This document shows, one piece after another, positions 34,344 through 44,103 of a DNA stretch of 58,906 bases. How positions within the stretch are numbered: position 1 is the first letter of the stretch; the number at the start of each line of letters is the position of its first letter. The DNA comes from Elusimicrobiota bacterium (GTDB lineage Bacteria > CG03 > SLGR01): the NCBI GenBank assembly GCA_003553445.1, contig PWEK01000048.1:1-58906 (forward strand), in the 5' to 3' direction. The notes beneath the pieces are model-generated. The model searched no databases, was not told the origin of the DNA, and worked only from the letters and a program-made list of their open reading frames with translations. The translations under genes were made by a program, and so were the position numbers.

Positions 34344-35238
34344 CTGTCTTCTCCATTCCTTCCTTAAATTCCTTCTCCGGCTTCCATTGCAGCTCTTTTT
34401 CAGCCTTCCGGCAACTGAGTCTGCTGACCTTAAGCTCCCCCTTTCTTTCCGGCATATAATCCGCACCGCATTCCGGCTTTCCTGCCTGCTTTTTTATCTC
34501 ATCAAAAAGCTCATTCACCGAACGTGACTTTTCGGTGGCTATGTTATAGACTCCCTCTCCTCTTTCAAGCGCGCGCTCAAAGGCGCCCGCCACATCTTCA
34601 ACATACACATAATCCCGGAGCTGCTCTCCGTCTCCAAAAATCTTCACCCCTCTTCCTTTAACAATAGCGCCTGAAAATATGGCAATCACTCCCGCCTCAC
34701 CCCGGGGATCCTGCCTGGGGCCGTAAACATTGCCCAGCCTCAGTGAAATGTTGCGCATACCGTATTGATGCCCGTAATAATTAAGATAAAACTCAAAAGA
34801 CAGTTTGGAGTTGCCGTAGGGACACAGCGGAGAAGGAAACCTCTTTTCAGTCGGCTTCTCCCTGCCGCACTCCCCGTACATAACCCCGCCTGAAGAGGCG
34901 AATATAAAATTTCCGACGTTGTAACGCACGCAACTCTCAAGAAGGTTTAAGCCCCCGATTATATTAATATCGGCATCAAAGAAAGGGTCCTCGACCGACT
35001 TTCTCACATCCACCTGCGCCGCCAGATGCATCACGGCATCAAAAGATTTTTCTTCAAACAACTCCCCTACGCCGCTATCACGGATATCCATCCGGTAAAA
35101 CTCCGCATCCGGGTTAAGATTCTTCTTTTTTCCCGAATACAGGTTATCAATCACCACCACCTCGTGACCTTTTTCAACCATCCTGTCAACGACATGTGAA
35201 CCGATAAATCCGGCTCCGCCGGTAACCATAATCTTCAT
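34300..35238 (-). CDS. NAD-dependent sugar-nucleotide epimerase (UDP-glucose 4-epimerase type)
   Basis: 312 residues. Extended short-chain dehydrogenase: TGGAGFIGSHVVD nucleotide loop, HLAAQVDVRKSV, ASSGGVMYG, catalytic YGNSK (Tyr/Lys) and RLGNVYGPRQDPRGEAGV. Most like GalE-type 4-epimerases; the sugar is not determinable. Provides an activated sugar for the polysaccharide locus. ATG at 35238 directly follows the priming transferase gene. Confidence 0.92.
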   Translation of the reverse strand: MKIMVTGGAGFIGSHVVDRMVEKGHEVVVIDNLYSGKKKNLNPDAEFYRMDIRDSGVGELFEEKSFDAVMHLAAQVDVRKSVEDPFFDADINIIGGLNLLESCVRYNVGNFIFASSGGVMYGECGREKPTEKRFPSPLCPYGNSKLSFEFYLNYYGHQYGMRNISLRLGNVYGPRQDPRGEAGVIAIFSGAIVKGRGVKIFGDGEQLRDYVYVEDVAGAFERALERGEGVYNIATEKSRSVNELFDEIKKQAGKPECGADYMPERKGELKVSRLSCRKAEKELQWKPEKEFKEGMEKTVEYFKKRAGNKIRN

Positions 35239-35239
35239 T

Positions 35240-36607
35240 TTAACACGCCCCTTTCCTCAACAGAACCACCGGCAGGGTTTTTAAAAGTATCTTTATGTCA
35301 AAACCCGGCGTCCAGTTTTCGAGGTAGTACAAATCAAGCCTTATCATTTCCCTGTAGGACAGATCCGACCTTCCGGAAACCTGCCAGAGCCCCGTGATCC
35401 CCGGCAGTATGCTCAGCCGCCTTTTAGCCTCCTCATCATACCCTTCCGCCTCCCAGAGGACCTGAGGCCTGGGTCCGACAAGGGACATATCCCCCTTAAG
35501 CACATTGAAAAGCTGGGGGATCTCGTCTATGGAAAAATTTCTTATAAACCTGCCGACCCTTGTTATCCTGGGGTCTTTTCTTATCTTAAACGCCTGTTCG
35601 CCGCGCTCGTTATGTTTCATAAGGGATTTCAACTTTTTATCCGCATCTATAACCATAGACCTGAATTTATAAAAGTTAAAATCGCGGCCTCTGTAGCCTC
35701 TCCTCCTGTGATAATAAAAAACAGGCCCCGGATTATCGATATATATTAATAAAGATACGAGAATAAGAAAGGGTGCCGCCAGAACCAGAAAGATGAAGGA
35801 AAAAAGAATATCATAGGAGCGCTTGAAATAGTAATTTGACGGCTCAAAAAGCGGGTGTTTCAACTTTAATACCGGCACCCCGAAATAACTGTCTATATTC
35901 ATCTCGCCCATTTTCAGCTCTATCATATCCGGCACCATTTTGAATTCAATATCGTTATCTTCGCAAAAACTTATAAGTTCAAGTATCTTTTTCTTAGGGG
36001 CCGCCGGGTCAGTCATCACAATCTCTTCAACCCTGTTATTCTCAACTATACCTGATATTTCCTCAATATCAATTTCCGGGGTAAAGTAAACGTCAAAATC
36101 TCCGTGTCTCAGGAGATTTCTTTCCAGTGATTCTTTTGCCTTTGCCTCTCCTATTATCAGTACTCCGGCATCTCTGGAAAACGGGGTAAAAAAGCGAACC
36201 CGCAAAACCCTGAGTAAACACCTGAACAGATAAAGCGCAAACAGGTTTATAAAAAAAGCAAAAACCAGCACAAGCCTGGAATAGGAGTACTCCCTGTACA
36301 AAAATGTGGCGGAAATCGTAAATATTGTGGCTACAAATACGCCTTTGAAAACATTTATGAAATCATCCTCCGAATGAACAACCGGGTGAACCTCATAGAG
36401 TCCGGCCCACTTGCATGCCCCCAGGAATATTAAAACAACCACCGGAAGCACCCTGGTATAAATATCCACACTCGGCACGCCCTTGGGGGCCGCCATTATG
36501 CCGGAAGTAAACCTAACCCAGTATGCGAACAGAAACGAAAAGTATATTACCGTGGCATCGCATACAACCTTTATAAGCGTAAATAAAGCGTAAATTCTTT
36601 TATTCAT
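35240..36607 (-). CDS. Polyprenyl-phosphate sugar-1-phosphate transferase (WbaP/WcaJ type)
   Basis: 455 residues. About four N-terminal transmembrane helices (10-120), a Rossmann-like CoA-binding domain (about 145-240), one more helix (about 268-290; SYDILFSFIFLVLAAPFLIL) and the catalytic bacterial sugar transferase domain (KFRSMVIDADKKL, RVGRFIRNFSIDEIPQLFNVLKGDM, GLWQVSGRSDLSYREM). Starts polymer assembly by loading the first sugar phosphate on undecaprenyl phosphate. ATG at 36607 has no clear ribosome binding site. Confidence 0.95.
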   Translation of the reverse strand: MNKRIYALFTLIKVVCDATVIYFSFLFAYWVRFTSGIMAAPKGVPSVDIYTRVLPVVVLIFLGACKWAGLYEVHPVVHSEDDFINVFKGVFVATIFTISATFLYREYSYSRLVLVFAFFINLFALYLFRCLLRVLRVRFFTPFSRDAGVLIIGEAKAKESLERNLLRHGDFDVYFTPEIDIEEISGIVENNRVEEIVMTDPAAPKKKILELISFCEDNDIEFKMVPDMIELKMGEMNIDSYFGVPVLKLKHPLFEPSNYYFKRSYDILFSFIFLVLAAPFLILVSLLIYIDNPGPVFYYHRRRGYRGRDFNFYKFRSMVIDADKKLKSLMKHNERGEQAFKIRKDPRITRVGRFIRNFSIDEIPQLFNVLKGDMSLVGPRPQVLWEAEGYDEEAKRRLSILPGITGLWQVSGRSDLSYREMIRLDLYYLENWTPGFDIKILLKTLPVVLLRKGAC

Positions 36608-36621
36608 GATTTTTAATTATA

Positions 36622-37344
36622 TTAAATTTTTTTGCCCGCTAGCAAATTCCCCCTTCTATCAAACCTGTATTTAAAAAGAATATAAACCGCCCGCAGGGCA
36701 TCGCTGAAACCTATCTTCTTTCCTTCCTCGTATGATCTTCCACTGTATCTAATGGGCTCGTTTTCTATTTTAACCTTTCTTCTGAGAAGTTTTGCTGTAA
36801 GTTCTGCCTCGATATCAAACCCCTCCTCCCTTAAAGGGATTTCGCGAAGTATATCGGCGCGGATGAGCTTATAGCATGTCTCCATATCCCCGACTTTGCC
36901 CGAGTATAGCAGATTTGTCAGGAAAGTAAGTATTCTGTTGGCAGCCTTTTGTCTGAAAAACATGTTTTTCGACCCTTTTTCAAACCTGCTGCCGTAAACC
37001 GCGCCCGCCCGGGTAATCTCTATCTTTTTTATCAGCCTCGGATAATCCCGGGGGTCATATTCCAGGTCGGCGTCCTGTATCAGTATGTACTCTCCACGGG
37101 ACTTTCCAATTCCATACCTTACGGCAGAGGCCTTACCCTCATTTTCACCGCGCAGATAAACCCGGAGATCCCCTCCTTCAAGCTGCCTTAATATATCAGG
37201 CGAGCTGTCACAGGAGCCGTCATCCACTGCTATTATCTCCTTATCCACGTCAACCTTAATGACCCTTTTCATTATTTCAAGAAGGGTCCTCTCCTCATTA
37301 TAAACCGGCATAATTACAGACACCTTAGGTCGGCCTCCATTCAT
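36622..37344 (-). CDS. Family 2 glycosyltransferase (dolichol-phosphate-mannose-synthase-like)
   Basis: 240 residues. VSVIMPVYNEERTLLEI, DDGSCDSSP, QDADLEYDPRDYP (metal-binding DxD) and TCYKLIRADIL. No membrane helices, as in soluble DPM1-like enzymes. May make a lipid-linked sugar or extend the polymer. ATG at 37344 has AGGAGG 5 bases upstream; overlaps the preceding GT4 gene by 4 bases. Confidence 0.92.
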   Translation of the reverse strand: MNGGRPKVSVIMPVYNEERTLLEIMKRVIKVDVDKEIIAVDDGSCDSSPDILRQLEGGDLRVYLRGENEGKASAVRYGIGKSRGEYILIQDADLEYDPRDYPRLIKKIEITRAGAVYGSRFEKGSKNMFFRQKAANRILTFLTNLLYSGKVGDMETCYKLIRADILREIPLREEGFDIEAELTAKLLRRKVKIENEPIRYSGRSYEEGKKIGFSDALRAVYILFKYRFDRRGNLLAGKKI

Positions 37345-38438
37345 CCAAACCTCCTTTTCTTTTTGTCAATAACAAACCCTTCAAATTCCCCGCAAAACCT
37401 TTCTTCTGAGAACTTCTCAGCCCGGGCTCTTATCTTTTCGGGTTTAAAGCTCATTCTTTCAAATTTTTCAAGCGCTCCATTCAGGGATAAAGCCCCCCTG
37501 GTTTTATAAAAAACACCTGTCTCACCCTCAATTACTGTTTCTGTAACACCCCCCTGTGCATATGCCACAACCGGAGCCCCGCAGGCCATCGCTTCAACCG
37601 GCACTATACCAAAGTCCTCTTTACCGGGAAAGACAAGGGCTCTGCACTTTCTGTAATTATCCCTCAAAAACTCGGCCTCTTTCCATCTGCAAAATTCAAT
37701 ATTGCTTTTTGAATGTTTTTCCAGCCTTTCCGCTTCGGGGCCTGAGCCAATAATTCTTAATCTCTTTCCGCTGATATTAAATGCCTCTACCGCTTCATCT
37801 ACCTTCTTGTAGGGAACCAGGGAACTCACGATAAGATAGAAATCCTCCCTTTCAACCCCCGCAGGGGTATAAAACCCCGTATCCACCGGCGGATAAATTA
37901 CCTGCGAGGCCCTGCCGTAATATTTTTTAATCCTTTCAGCGGTTGTACCTGAATTGGCTATGAAATAATCAACATTCCTGGAAGTAACCCTGTCTGATAT
38001 TTTTAGATAAGGCCTGAAAAACTTCATTATTATCCAGATGATCCAATTCTTCTTCATACTGAAGTAATCATCAAACATATCCCACACATACCTCATGGGA
38101 GTGTGACAATAGCATATGTGGATTCCACCTTTTCGCGGCCTGACATTTTTTGCCACGCAGTGAGAGGTGGAAATCACCATATCATATTTTCCGGTATTGA
38201 GAGTCTTTACTAAAAGAGGCAGAAGCGGCAGGTAATACCTGTAATGACTTACCCCCATAGGAAGCCTCTGAAGAAGTGAAGAGGAAATTTTCCTGCTTTC
38301 AATAATATCAGAAACGCTTCCCGGAACATGTATCATTGTATAAAGCGGAGCATCGGGAAAAATCTGACATATTTTCTCCATAACCTTCTCCCCCCCCCGC
38401 ATTCCGGTAAGCCAGTCCTGAACCAATGCCGTTTTCAT
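37341..38438 (-). CDS. Family 4 glycosyltransferase (mannosyltransferase-like)
   Basis: 365 residues. Starts ALVQDWLTGMRGGEKVME, a pattern common in GDP-mannose-using GT4 enzymes; CYCHTPMRYVWDMF; donor-binding region LVFPGKEDFGIVPVEAMACG with E-x7-E. Mannose use fits the ManC and phosphomannomutase genes in the same run. Starts by ATGA overlap with the previous gene. Confidence 0.92.
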   Translation of the reverse strand: MKTALVQDWLTGMRGGEKVMEKICQIFPDAPLYTMIHVPGSVSDIIESRKISSSLLQRLPMGVSHYRYYLPLLPLLVKTLNTGKYDMVISTSHCVAKNVRPRKGGIHICYCHTPMRYVWDMFDDYFSMKKNWIIWIIMKFFRPYLKISDRVTSRNVDYFIANSGTTAERIKKYYGRASQVIYPPVDTGFYTPAGVEREDFYLIVSSLVPYKKVDEAVEAFNISGKRLRIIGSGPEAERLEKHSKSNIEFCRWKEAEFLRDNYRKCRALVFPGKEDFGIVPVEAMACGAPVVAYAQGGVTETVIEGETGVFYKTRGALSLNGALEKFERMSFKPEKIRARAEKFSEERFCGEFEGFVIDKKKRRFG

Positions 38439-39322
38439 ATTTCACAAACTCTCTTTTTTTTCTTTAAATATTTCCTTATTCTTTTCTCCTTTTTTTTCTT
38501 TTTTTCAAAGTATTCTCTATTAAGCATAAGACCAAAAAGAAAGCCGGCCCACATGGCGGTTCTGGATATTGCTTCCAGGTACCTGCCGCTTAATATGCTG
38601 CCTGAAAAAACCCCAATATTTTTCATTACCTGTTTAAAAAAAGAGCTTTTTTCTATCTCTTCTCCCTTTTGCAATGGGGTATCGATTATATTTTCTGAAT
38701 GATATCTGTAATCATAGGAGTAGAACTTACCGCTTACAAACCTCGTTTTAATAAGCTTGAATATACTGGAAGGCATCGGGTGATATACCGCTGAATTAGG
38801 AGCCACGCCGGTTTTAAGATTTATGGAGGCAACCTTGTATCTAAGAAACGAATCATCGTTTCTGAACATATTTTCATCCTCGCCTGAAACCTCTCTGTAG
38901 GTTTTTTTCCTTATGGCCATACAGGCATGAGTAGCCATATCCGTCAGAGTAAACCGGTCCACCTCGTCAAATCTGGCTCTTCCAATCTGTCTGGAGCATC
39001 TTTGCTGAAAATTATTAGAATCGGGAGGCGGAATCTGAGACGCGCCGCAAATCCCTATGGATTCATCATCCAGAAAATCTGTAATTCTTCTGATAACATG
39101 ACCGTGCTTTATTCTTACATCATCATCGATAAAAACTATTCTTCTTCCCCTGGAGTTTTCCACTCCTATATTGTGAGCCCTGCCGCAGGGAACTGCATTT
39201 ACCACAACAACTATTTCAAACTCTTCTTTATCCTGCTTCCTCAAGTCTTCCAGCAGAAGCTTCAGGTTGCCCCCCCTTGTTCCGTCCGCAGATGGAATTA
39301 TTACAGTAGTTTCCGGTTTAAT
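38435..39322 (-). CDS. Family 2 glycosyltransferase, predicted AUU start
   Basis: 295 residues from ATT at 39322. The usual first strand of GT2 enzymes, TTVIIPSADGTRGGNLKLLL, is encoded upstream of the first ATG/GTG/TTG in frame (TTG 39244), and a stop lies 6 codons above the ATT. AGGAGG sits 5 bases before ATT-AAA-CCG. FIDDDVRI (DxD), DMATHACMAIRKKTY and FRNDDSFLRYKV are the acceptor-side motifs. A C-terminal hydrophobic patch and a very basic tail (KKKKKEKRIRKYLKKKK) suggest membrane association. Confidence 0.88.
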   Translation of the reverse strand: MKPETTVIIPSADGTRGGNLKLLLEDLRKQDKEEFEIVVVVNAVPCGRAHNIGVENSRGRRIVFIDDDVRIKHGHVIRRITDFLDDESIGICGASQIPPPDSNNFQQRCSRQIGRARFDEVDRFTLTDMATHACMAIRKKTYREVSGEDENMFRNDDSFLRYKVASINLKTGVAPNSAVYHPMPSSIFKLIKTRFVSGKFYSYDYRYHSENIIDTPLQKGEEIEKSSFFKQVMKNIGVFSGSILSGRYLEAISRTAMWAGFLFGLMLNREYFEKKKKKEKRIRKYLKKKKRVCEI

Positions 39323-40185
39323 TCCCGCCTCCTCTTTTTATTAACATAATTTAATTTTTTCCGCCGTTTTATTTTATCCGTAAATTTCTTCCTAATAAAA
39401 TTCTTAAAAAACCCGGGAAGCGCCGCAACAATCACATCTTTTATGATATAGACACCCTTCCATAGGGGTATACGTTTTTCCCTGATAGCCTTAAGCTTGG
39501 CCTTTATTACAAATTTCAGCTGGACTGCTTCCTTGCCCGACGAAATTCCAGCCGGGTTTTCTCTCCAGGCCTGCAGCACCTCGTTAATATTTCTTATTTC
39601 ATAATTTTCAGGCATGGAAAGCCACAAGCGGTAGTCCTGAGCATAGTAGAAATCCTCATCATAAAAACCCGCTGCCTCCATCGCCTCCCTTCTTATAACA
39701 GCGGAAGAGTGACACAGGGTGTTTCTCCTGCAGAGCAAGCCCCTGAGCTCTCTGTCATTGCAGGGATAGATAAGAAACCCCGTAATTCTGTTTTCAGAAT
39801 CAATCACTGCTGCATTGCTTCCCGCGACAGCCGCTTTCGGGTTCTCATTCATATACTTCACCTGCTTTTCAATTCTCTCCGGCATTGCAATATCATCCGA
39901 ATCAATAACTACTATGTATTTACCGGTGGAAATTTTTATCGCTCTGTTTCGCGAAACCGCGGGCCCCGCCCTTTTTCCATTTCTGAGAACTTTTATTCTT
40001 TTTTCTTTTTTCTCATATTCCCTGGCAATATCCGCCGTAGCATCATCAGAGTAATCGTCAACTATTATCATTTCCCAGTTTTTAAATGTCTGTCTGATTA
40101 TACTCTCAACAGCTTTTTTTATATACCTTTCGGCATTAAAGGCCGCCATTATCACGCTGACCTCAGGATTCATTTGTTGAAACAT
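39301..40185 (-). CDS. Family 2 glycosyltransferase
   Basis: 294 residues. EVSVIMAAFNAERYIKKAV, VDDYSDDAT, GKYIVVIDSDDIAMP (DxD), and YYAQDYRLWLSM (ED/D-type catalytic region). A basic C-terminus (RKKFTDKIKRRKKLNYVNKK) may bind the membrane. Either ATG (40185 or 40173) may serve; neither has a clear ribosome binding site. Overlaps wzy by 23 bases. Confidence 0.92.
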   Translation of the reverse strand: MFQQMNPEVSVIMAAFNAERYIKKAVESIIRQTFKNWEMIIVDDYSDDATADIAREYEKKEKRIKVLRNGKRAGPAVSRNRAIKISTGKYIVVIDSDDIAMPERIEKQVKYMNENPKAAVAGSNAAVIDSENRITGFLIYPCNDRELRGLLCRRNTLCHSSAVIRREAMEAAGFYDEDFYYAQDYRLWLSMPENYEIRNINEVLQAWRENPAGISSGKEAVQLKFVIKAKLKAIREKRIPLWKGVYIIKDVIVAALPGFFKNFIRKKFTDKIKRRKKLNYVNKKRRRELNRKLL

Positions 40186-41494
40186 TCATATTATTAAGCG
40201 CCAGCAATACCCCGATTACTATCCATGCGGTAGCCTCTCCCTTGAAAAAACCGGCGTTATGAAAAGTAATATTAACGCCGTAAGCAAGAAAAAACCCTGC
40301 GGAAGCCACGCTCATATTTTTCACAAAACCTGAGTTTGCCTCAAAAAAAATCTTTCCGCAAAAAACAAGGAGGAAGAAATAAAAAACCACCGAAAGAAAA
40401 CCCGCAGGCCAACCGAAATATACTGTATTAAGAAGAAAATGATTGTGAACGCCATGCCTTGTTGCTCTTCTCCAACCTTCAATATCTTCAAACATTCCGG
40501 AGTTTTCTTCCACATATTCTTCGTATCTTTCGTTTCCTATCCCCAGCGGATTATTTTCTATAATCCTCCAGCCGACCTTAAAAAGCGGCCTTCTGACTGA
40601 AGCAGAACCGTCATCAAGCCGGGTCATCCTCTCGAAACTGCTCTCCTGCGAAAGATAGTCAGCTCCCAGAAAAATAAGAACCATAGCCAACCCTAACCCG
40701 GCGGCATATACCAGAAGTTTCCTTCTGTATGCAAACCCTATGAACAGAAAACCGGCAACAGTCCCTCCCACGGCGGATCTGGTCATTGAAAAAATCAAGC
40801 CTGCCAGTATCACAACAAACCAGGCCACTTTCTTTATTATTTCTTTCCTGTCTTTAATTTTATCCAAAAAGGGGAACGCCAGAAAACTTCCCATAAGCAT
40901 ATCATAAGAAAAGGGAATGTGGAAAAGCTGAAGGCCGAAAGCCCTGTTTGTGGGACAAACCCCTACAGTTTGGGGGGACTTTTGAAGCAGTTCTCTTAAA
41001 TCCAGAAATATCCCACCGAAAATAACCTGGCCCACCCCGACCAAAGCCGATATTCCGCAGAATACAATTACAACATTAACGAATTTTATCAACTTTTCTT
41101 TCTTTACTGCAAAAAACTGGATTAAAAATCCCGTGGCCACATACATAAAAGAACGCCCCATATATCTGTAGAACCTGTACTCAAAAACAGAATATCCGTG
41201 AACCCCCAGTTGCACAAGCAACACCCACAAATAATAAATAAGCACGACAGCTAAGACTACCCGGTTCCATCCGGGCAGCTTGAAGGCCTCCTTATCTTTA
41301 ATAAACTTTACACCCCCCAGAAACAAAGCATAGGGAACAAATAGATATCTCGGGCTTACCCCGAAAAAAAGATAGGAATGAGCCATAGTTAATTCTGTAA
41401 TAGCAATCATATACAGCGCCCTGTTTATGTCGGTTTTCACCCAGAGCGCCAAAATCAGAATAAAAGGAATTAAATACATTAAGTTTTCTAAAAT
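40163..41494 (-). CDS. Wzy-type polysaccharide polymerase/O-antigen ligase family
   Basis: About 443 residues with ten or more transmembrane helices and one large external loop (about 285-340) bearing the Wzy_C-like motif RRPLFKVGWRIIENNPLGIG. An ATG at 41479 is in frame but its nearest ribosome binding site is over 20 bases away; GGAGG lies 7 bases before an in-frame ATT (41494), so AUU initiation is proposed here. Likely the polymerase partner of the flippase next door. Confidence 0.85.
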   Translation of the reverse strand: MLENLMYLIPFILILALWVKTDINRALYMIAITELTMAHSYLFFGVSPRYLFVPYALFLGGVKFIKDKEAFKLPGWNRVVLAVVLIYYLWVLLVQLGVHGYSVFEYRFYRYMGRSFMYVATGFLIQFFAVKKEKLIKFVNVVIVFCGISALVGVGQVIFGGIFLDLRELLQKSPQTVGVCPTNRAFGLQLFHIPFSYDMLMGSFLAFPFLDKIKDRKEIIKKVAWFVVILAGLIFSMTRSAVGGTVAGFLFIGFAYRRKLLVYAAGLGLAMVLIFLGADYLSQESSFERMTRLDDGSASVRRPLFKVGWRIIENNPLGIGNERYEEYVEENSGMFEDIEGWRRATRHGVHNHFLLNTVYFGWPAGFLSVVFYFFLLVFCGKIFFEANSGFVKNMSVASAGFFLAYGVNITFHNAGFFKGEATAWIVIGVLLALNNMNVSTNES

Positions 41495-42987
41495 AAAAAG
41501 ACCTCCCTGCCTATCGCTTTATTTATAATTCTTCTTTCGTTTTCAGAAAAACCTTTGTTAACATAAGAAGCCGCGAAGTATATTATTGCTCCTGCGGTTA
41601 TACTCCCCGCCAGAGACCATATGTTCTCAATGTATCTTTCAACGAAAAGCAAAAATCCGGTCATAATCAGTGTGTTAACAGAAAACTTAAAAAAAGAGCG
41701 CAGGGGATATTTTGTTTTTAGTATCTCGCCTGAATAAAATTTATAAAAAATTAATATAAGCACACCTGCGCTTCCGGAAGCGATTACAGCGCCCGATATT
41801 CCCATCAGGGGTATAAGTATAACTGCCATAGCAATATTATAAACAGTAGATAAAGAGCCATACAGTATCACGTTAATTTTTTCGGTGGTTTTCAGCACAA
41901 CTTCATAAGGATATAAAAAAGACCTGAAGAAAACAAATAAAAGACCCAACCTGAATAGATTAATAACCTTAATATACTGAGGGTCAAATATTATTTCTAT
42001 AACCGGCCCTGCCAATACGGCCACACCCGCAAATATGGGAACAGAAAGAAAAAACACCACTTTGTTGTAGAATGTAAACATTTTTTCCAAAGTTAATTTA
42101 TTTTTGGTTTCCGTGTATTTTTCTATAAATATAGGCAGAAAGAGGTTTTTTAATCTCTCCCCGGGTGAAAGACGAAGAAGCATCAAAGGTATTCCAAAAA
42201 CAAAGGAATACAGCCCCACTTCCGCAACCCCCAGATAACGCGAGATTAAAAAATTGTCTATTGTTATTTCCCTGGTCATTGTACCTATAACAATCAAAAA
42301 AGAGAGACCCATAAAATTTAAAATTCTTTTATTGAAAACTCCGAAATCAAGTTTTTTCAAAGACAAAAACCGGACCGAGTGAAGAAGATAAAACAAAAAA
42401 AGAATAAACTCCGAAAAAGCCCAGGAAAACACAAGCCACTTCATACCCATCCCCCTGCGCATAACAACAACAAAAAGAATAAACTTAAGGCCGCAATAGA
42501 AAACCCTTGCCTTATTCCAGTACTTATGTTTGAGATTTGCAAGAAGAAACGAATCTCCGATCAGCTGGTTTTCTATATGAATTAAAATAACCAGGGAAAA
42601 ATAGGGCATCAGGGAGTAAAGTGTTTCGGAAAAATTAAACACTTCGCCAATTTGTTTTTTAAAAACATTGATAATGAGAACAAAAAGCAAAGCCAGACCC
42701 AGGCGGATAAATACACTGATGCTGAAAAGGGATTTAAGTTTTTCAAACTTTTCGGATGAACGGAATTCCGGAATAAATCTGTCCAGTGTCTGGGGAAGCC
42801 CTATTCCGGAAAATATCAAGGCAACCGTCAATATATTTTTAAGCAGGTTATATACCCCGAAGTTTTCAACCGACAGCAACCTGATGACATATACCAGTAT
42901 TAAAAAGTTAAAAAGACTGTAGCCCACCTTACCCAGATAATTATATATGCTTCCGCTTATTCCTTTTTTAACCAAGGAGTTTTTCAT
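41488..42987 (-). CDS. Polysaccharide flippase (Wzx, MATE/MOP superfamily)
   Basis: 499 residues with about 12-14 hydrophobic helices. N-terminal SGSIYNYLGKVGYSLFNFLILVYV and LLSVENFGVYNLL follow the Wzx/oligosaccharide transporter pattern. Moves lipid-linked repeat units across the inner membrane. ATG at 42987 with GGAG 4 bases upstream, overlapping the preceding glycosyltransferase by 20 bases. Confidence 0.93.
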   Translation of the reverse strand: MKNSLVKKGISGSIYNYLGKVGYSLFNFLILVYVIRLLSVENFGVYNLLKNILTVALIFSGIGLPQTLDRFIPEFRSSEKFEKLKSLFSISVFIRLGLALLFVLIINVFKKQIGEVFNFSETLYSLMPYFSLVILIHIENQLIGDSFLLANLKHKYWNKARVFYCGLKFILFVVVMRRGMGMKWLVFSWAFSEFILFLFYLLHSVRFLSLKKLDFGVFNKRILNFMGLSFLIVIGTMTREITIDNFLISRYLGVAEVGLYSFVFGIPLMLLRLSPGERLKNLFLPIFIEKYTETKNKLTLEKMFTFYNKVVFFLSVPIFAGVAVLAGPVIEIIFDPQYIKVINLFRLGLLFVFFRSFLYPYEVVLKTTEKINVILYGSLSTVYNIAMAVILIPLMGISGAVIASGSAGVLILIFYKFYSGEILKTKYPLRSFFKFSVNTLIMTGFLLFVERYIENIWSLAGSITAGAIIYFAASYVNKGFSENERRIINKAIGREVFLF

Positions 42988-44080
42988 TTTTCTCCAGCTT
43001 CATTACCTTTTCCAAAGAATAGTTTTCTTTTACGTATTTTCTGGCATTGCAGGCAATCTTATCTTTTAAACCAGCATTAAGTTTTAATTTATTTAAGGCA
43101 TGCGCTATTGACTTTGAATCCGTGCCGCAGAGAATTCCGTTTACTCCGTCTTTTATGATTGTTTTTATTCCCGGAACATCCGTTCCTATAACCGGCAAAC
43201 CGCAGGCCATCGCCTCAAGCAGCGCTTTTGGCTGGCCTTCCGAAAAAGATGAAAGCGCAAAATATTCACTCTTTCGCAGCTCCTCCGGTAATTTTTCATT
43301 GTCAACTCTGCCCATAAAATTAACTTCAGCCCCTTTTTCCCGCGCATATTTTTTAAGTTCTTCTTCCATCTTTCCAGTGCCAATAATTTTTAATTTTCCG
43401 TTAAATATATTTACACCGTCAATTAAGTTATGCAGATTTTTTACCGGGGAAAGCCTTCCCGCAAAACAAACTTCATTTTCATTTTTCTCAATTTTATCAG
43501 AAGGATAGAATAAATCTGCATCTATGTAATTGGGAATTAAAAATATTTTGTTATCCACTGTTCCATAACTTTCCTGAATGCATTTTTTAGCGCCCGCATC
43601 GGTTAAAACAACCACATCGGCCAATCTGAACACCACGGACTCCGCAGCTTTATATATAACATACCTGAAATACCTGCCTGTTCTCTTAAGCCCTCTTGCC
43701 CTGGGGAATCCGCATCTTAATATCATTTTTTTACTTAATAATATTTTAGCTGTAAGGGCGGGGATAAAACCCCTGAACTGTATGGTTCTTACAATATCCA
43801 GCTTTTTTATCTTTTTATAATGTAAGAAAGGCATCAGCAGTGCATAGCAAAAACCGGATAAACGCAGCTTGTTTATCACCAGCTCTATGTTTCCCGGAAG
43901 TAATTTTTTATATTTTAAATCTTCTTTCCCCCCGTAGGAAAAAAGCACCACCTTTTTTATACCTGTTTTTTCGGGAAGTGCTTTTATAAACTTCAACTCC
44001 CGGTTCAATATACCTATATCATCCCATAATTTCAGTGAAACATTTTTAGTGAAAAAAATGCCCAGCGTTTTCTGATCCAT
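42968..44080 (-). CDS. Family 4 glycosyltransferase
   Basis: 370 residues. VCFAGRLSPVKNLHNLIDGV, LKIIGTGKMEEELKKYA, VNFMGRV and the donor-site ALSSFSEGQPKALLEAMACG (E-x7-E). Central segment IRTIQFRGFIPALTAKILLS suggests a membrane-facing patch. Retaining transfer to the growing repeat unit is likely; the sugar is unknown. ATG at 44080 has GGAGA upstream. Confidence 0.92.
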   Translation of the reverse strand: MDQKTLGIFFTKNVSLKLWDDIGILNRELKFIKALPEKTGIKKVVLFSYGGKEDLKYKKLLPGNIELVINKLRLSGFCYALLMPFLHYKKIKKLDIVRTIQFRGFIPALTAKILLSKKMILRCGFPRARGLKRTGRYFRYVIYKAAESVVFRLADVVVLTDAGAKKCIQESYGTVDNKIFLIPNYIDADLFYPSDKIEKNENEVCFAGRLSPVKNLHNLIDGVNIFNGKLKIIGTGKMEEELKKYAREKGAEVNFMGRVDNEKLPEELRKSEYFALSSFSEGQPKALLEAMACGLPVIGTDVPGIKTIIKDGVNGILCGTDSKSIAHALNKLKLNAGLKDKIACNARKYVKENYSLEKVMKLEKNEKLLG

Positions 44081-44103
44081 TCAACTAGTCTCCATTTAAC
44101 TAT

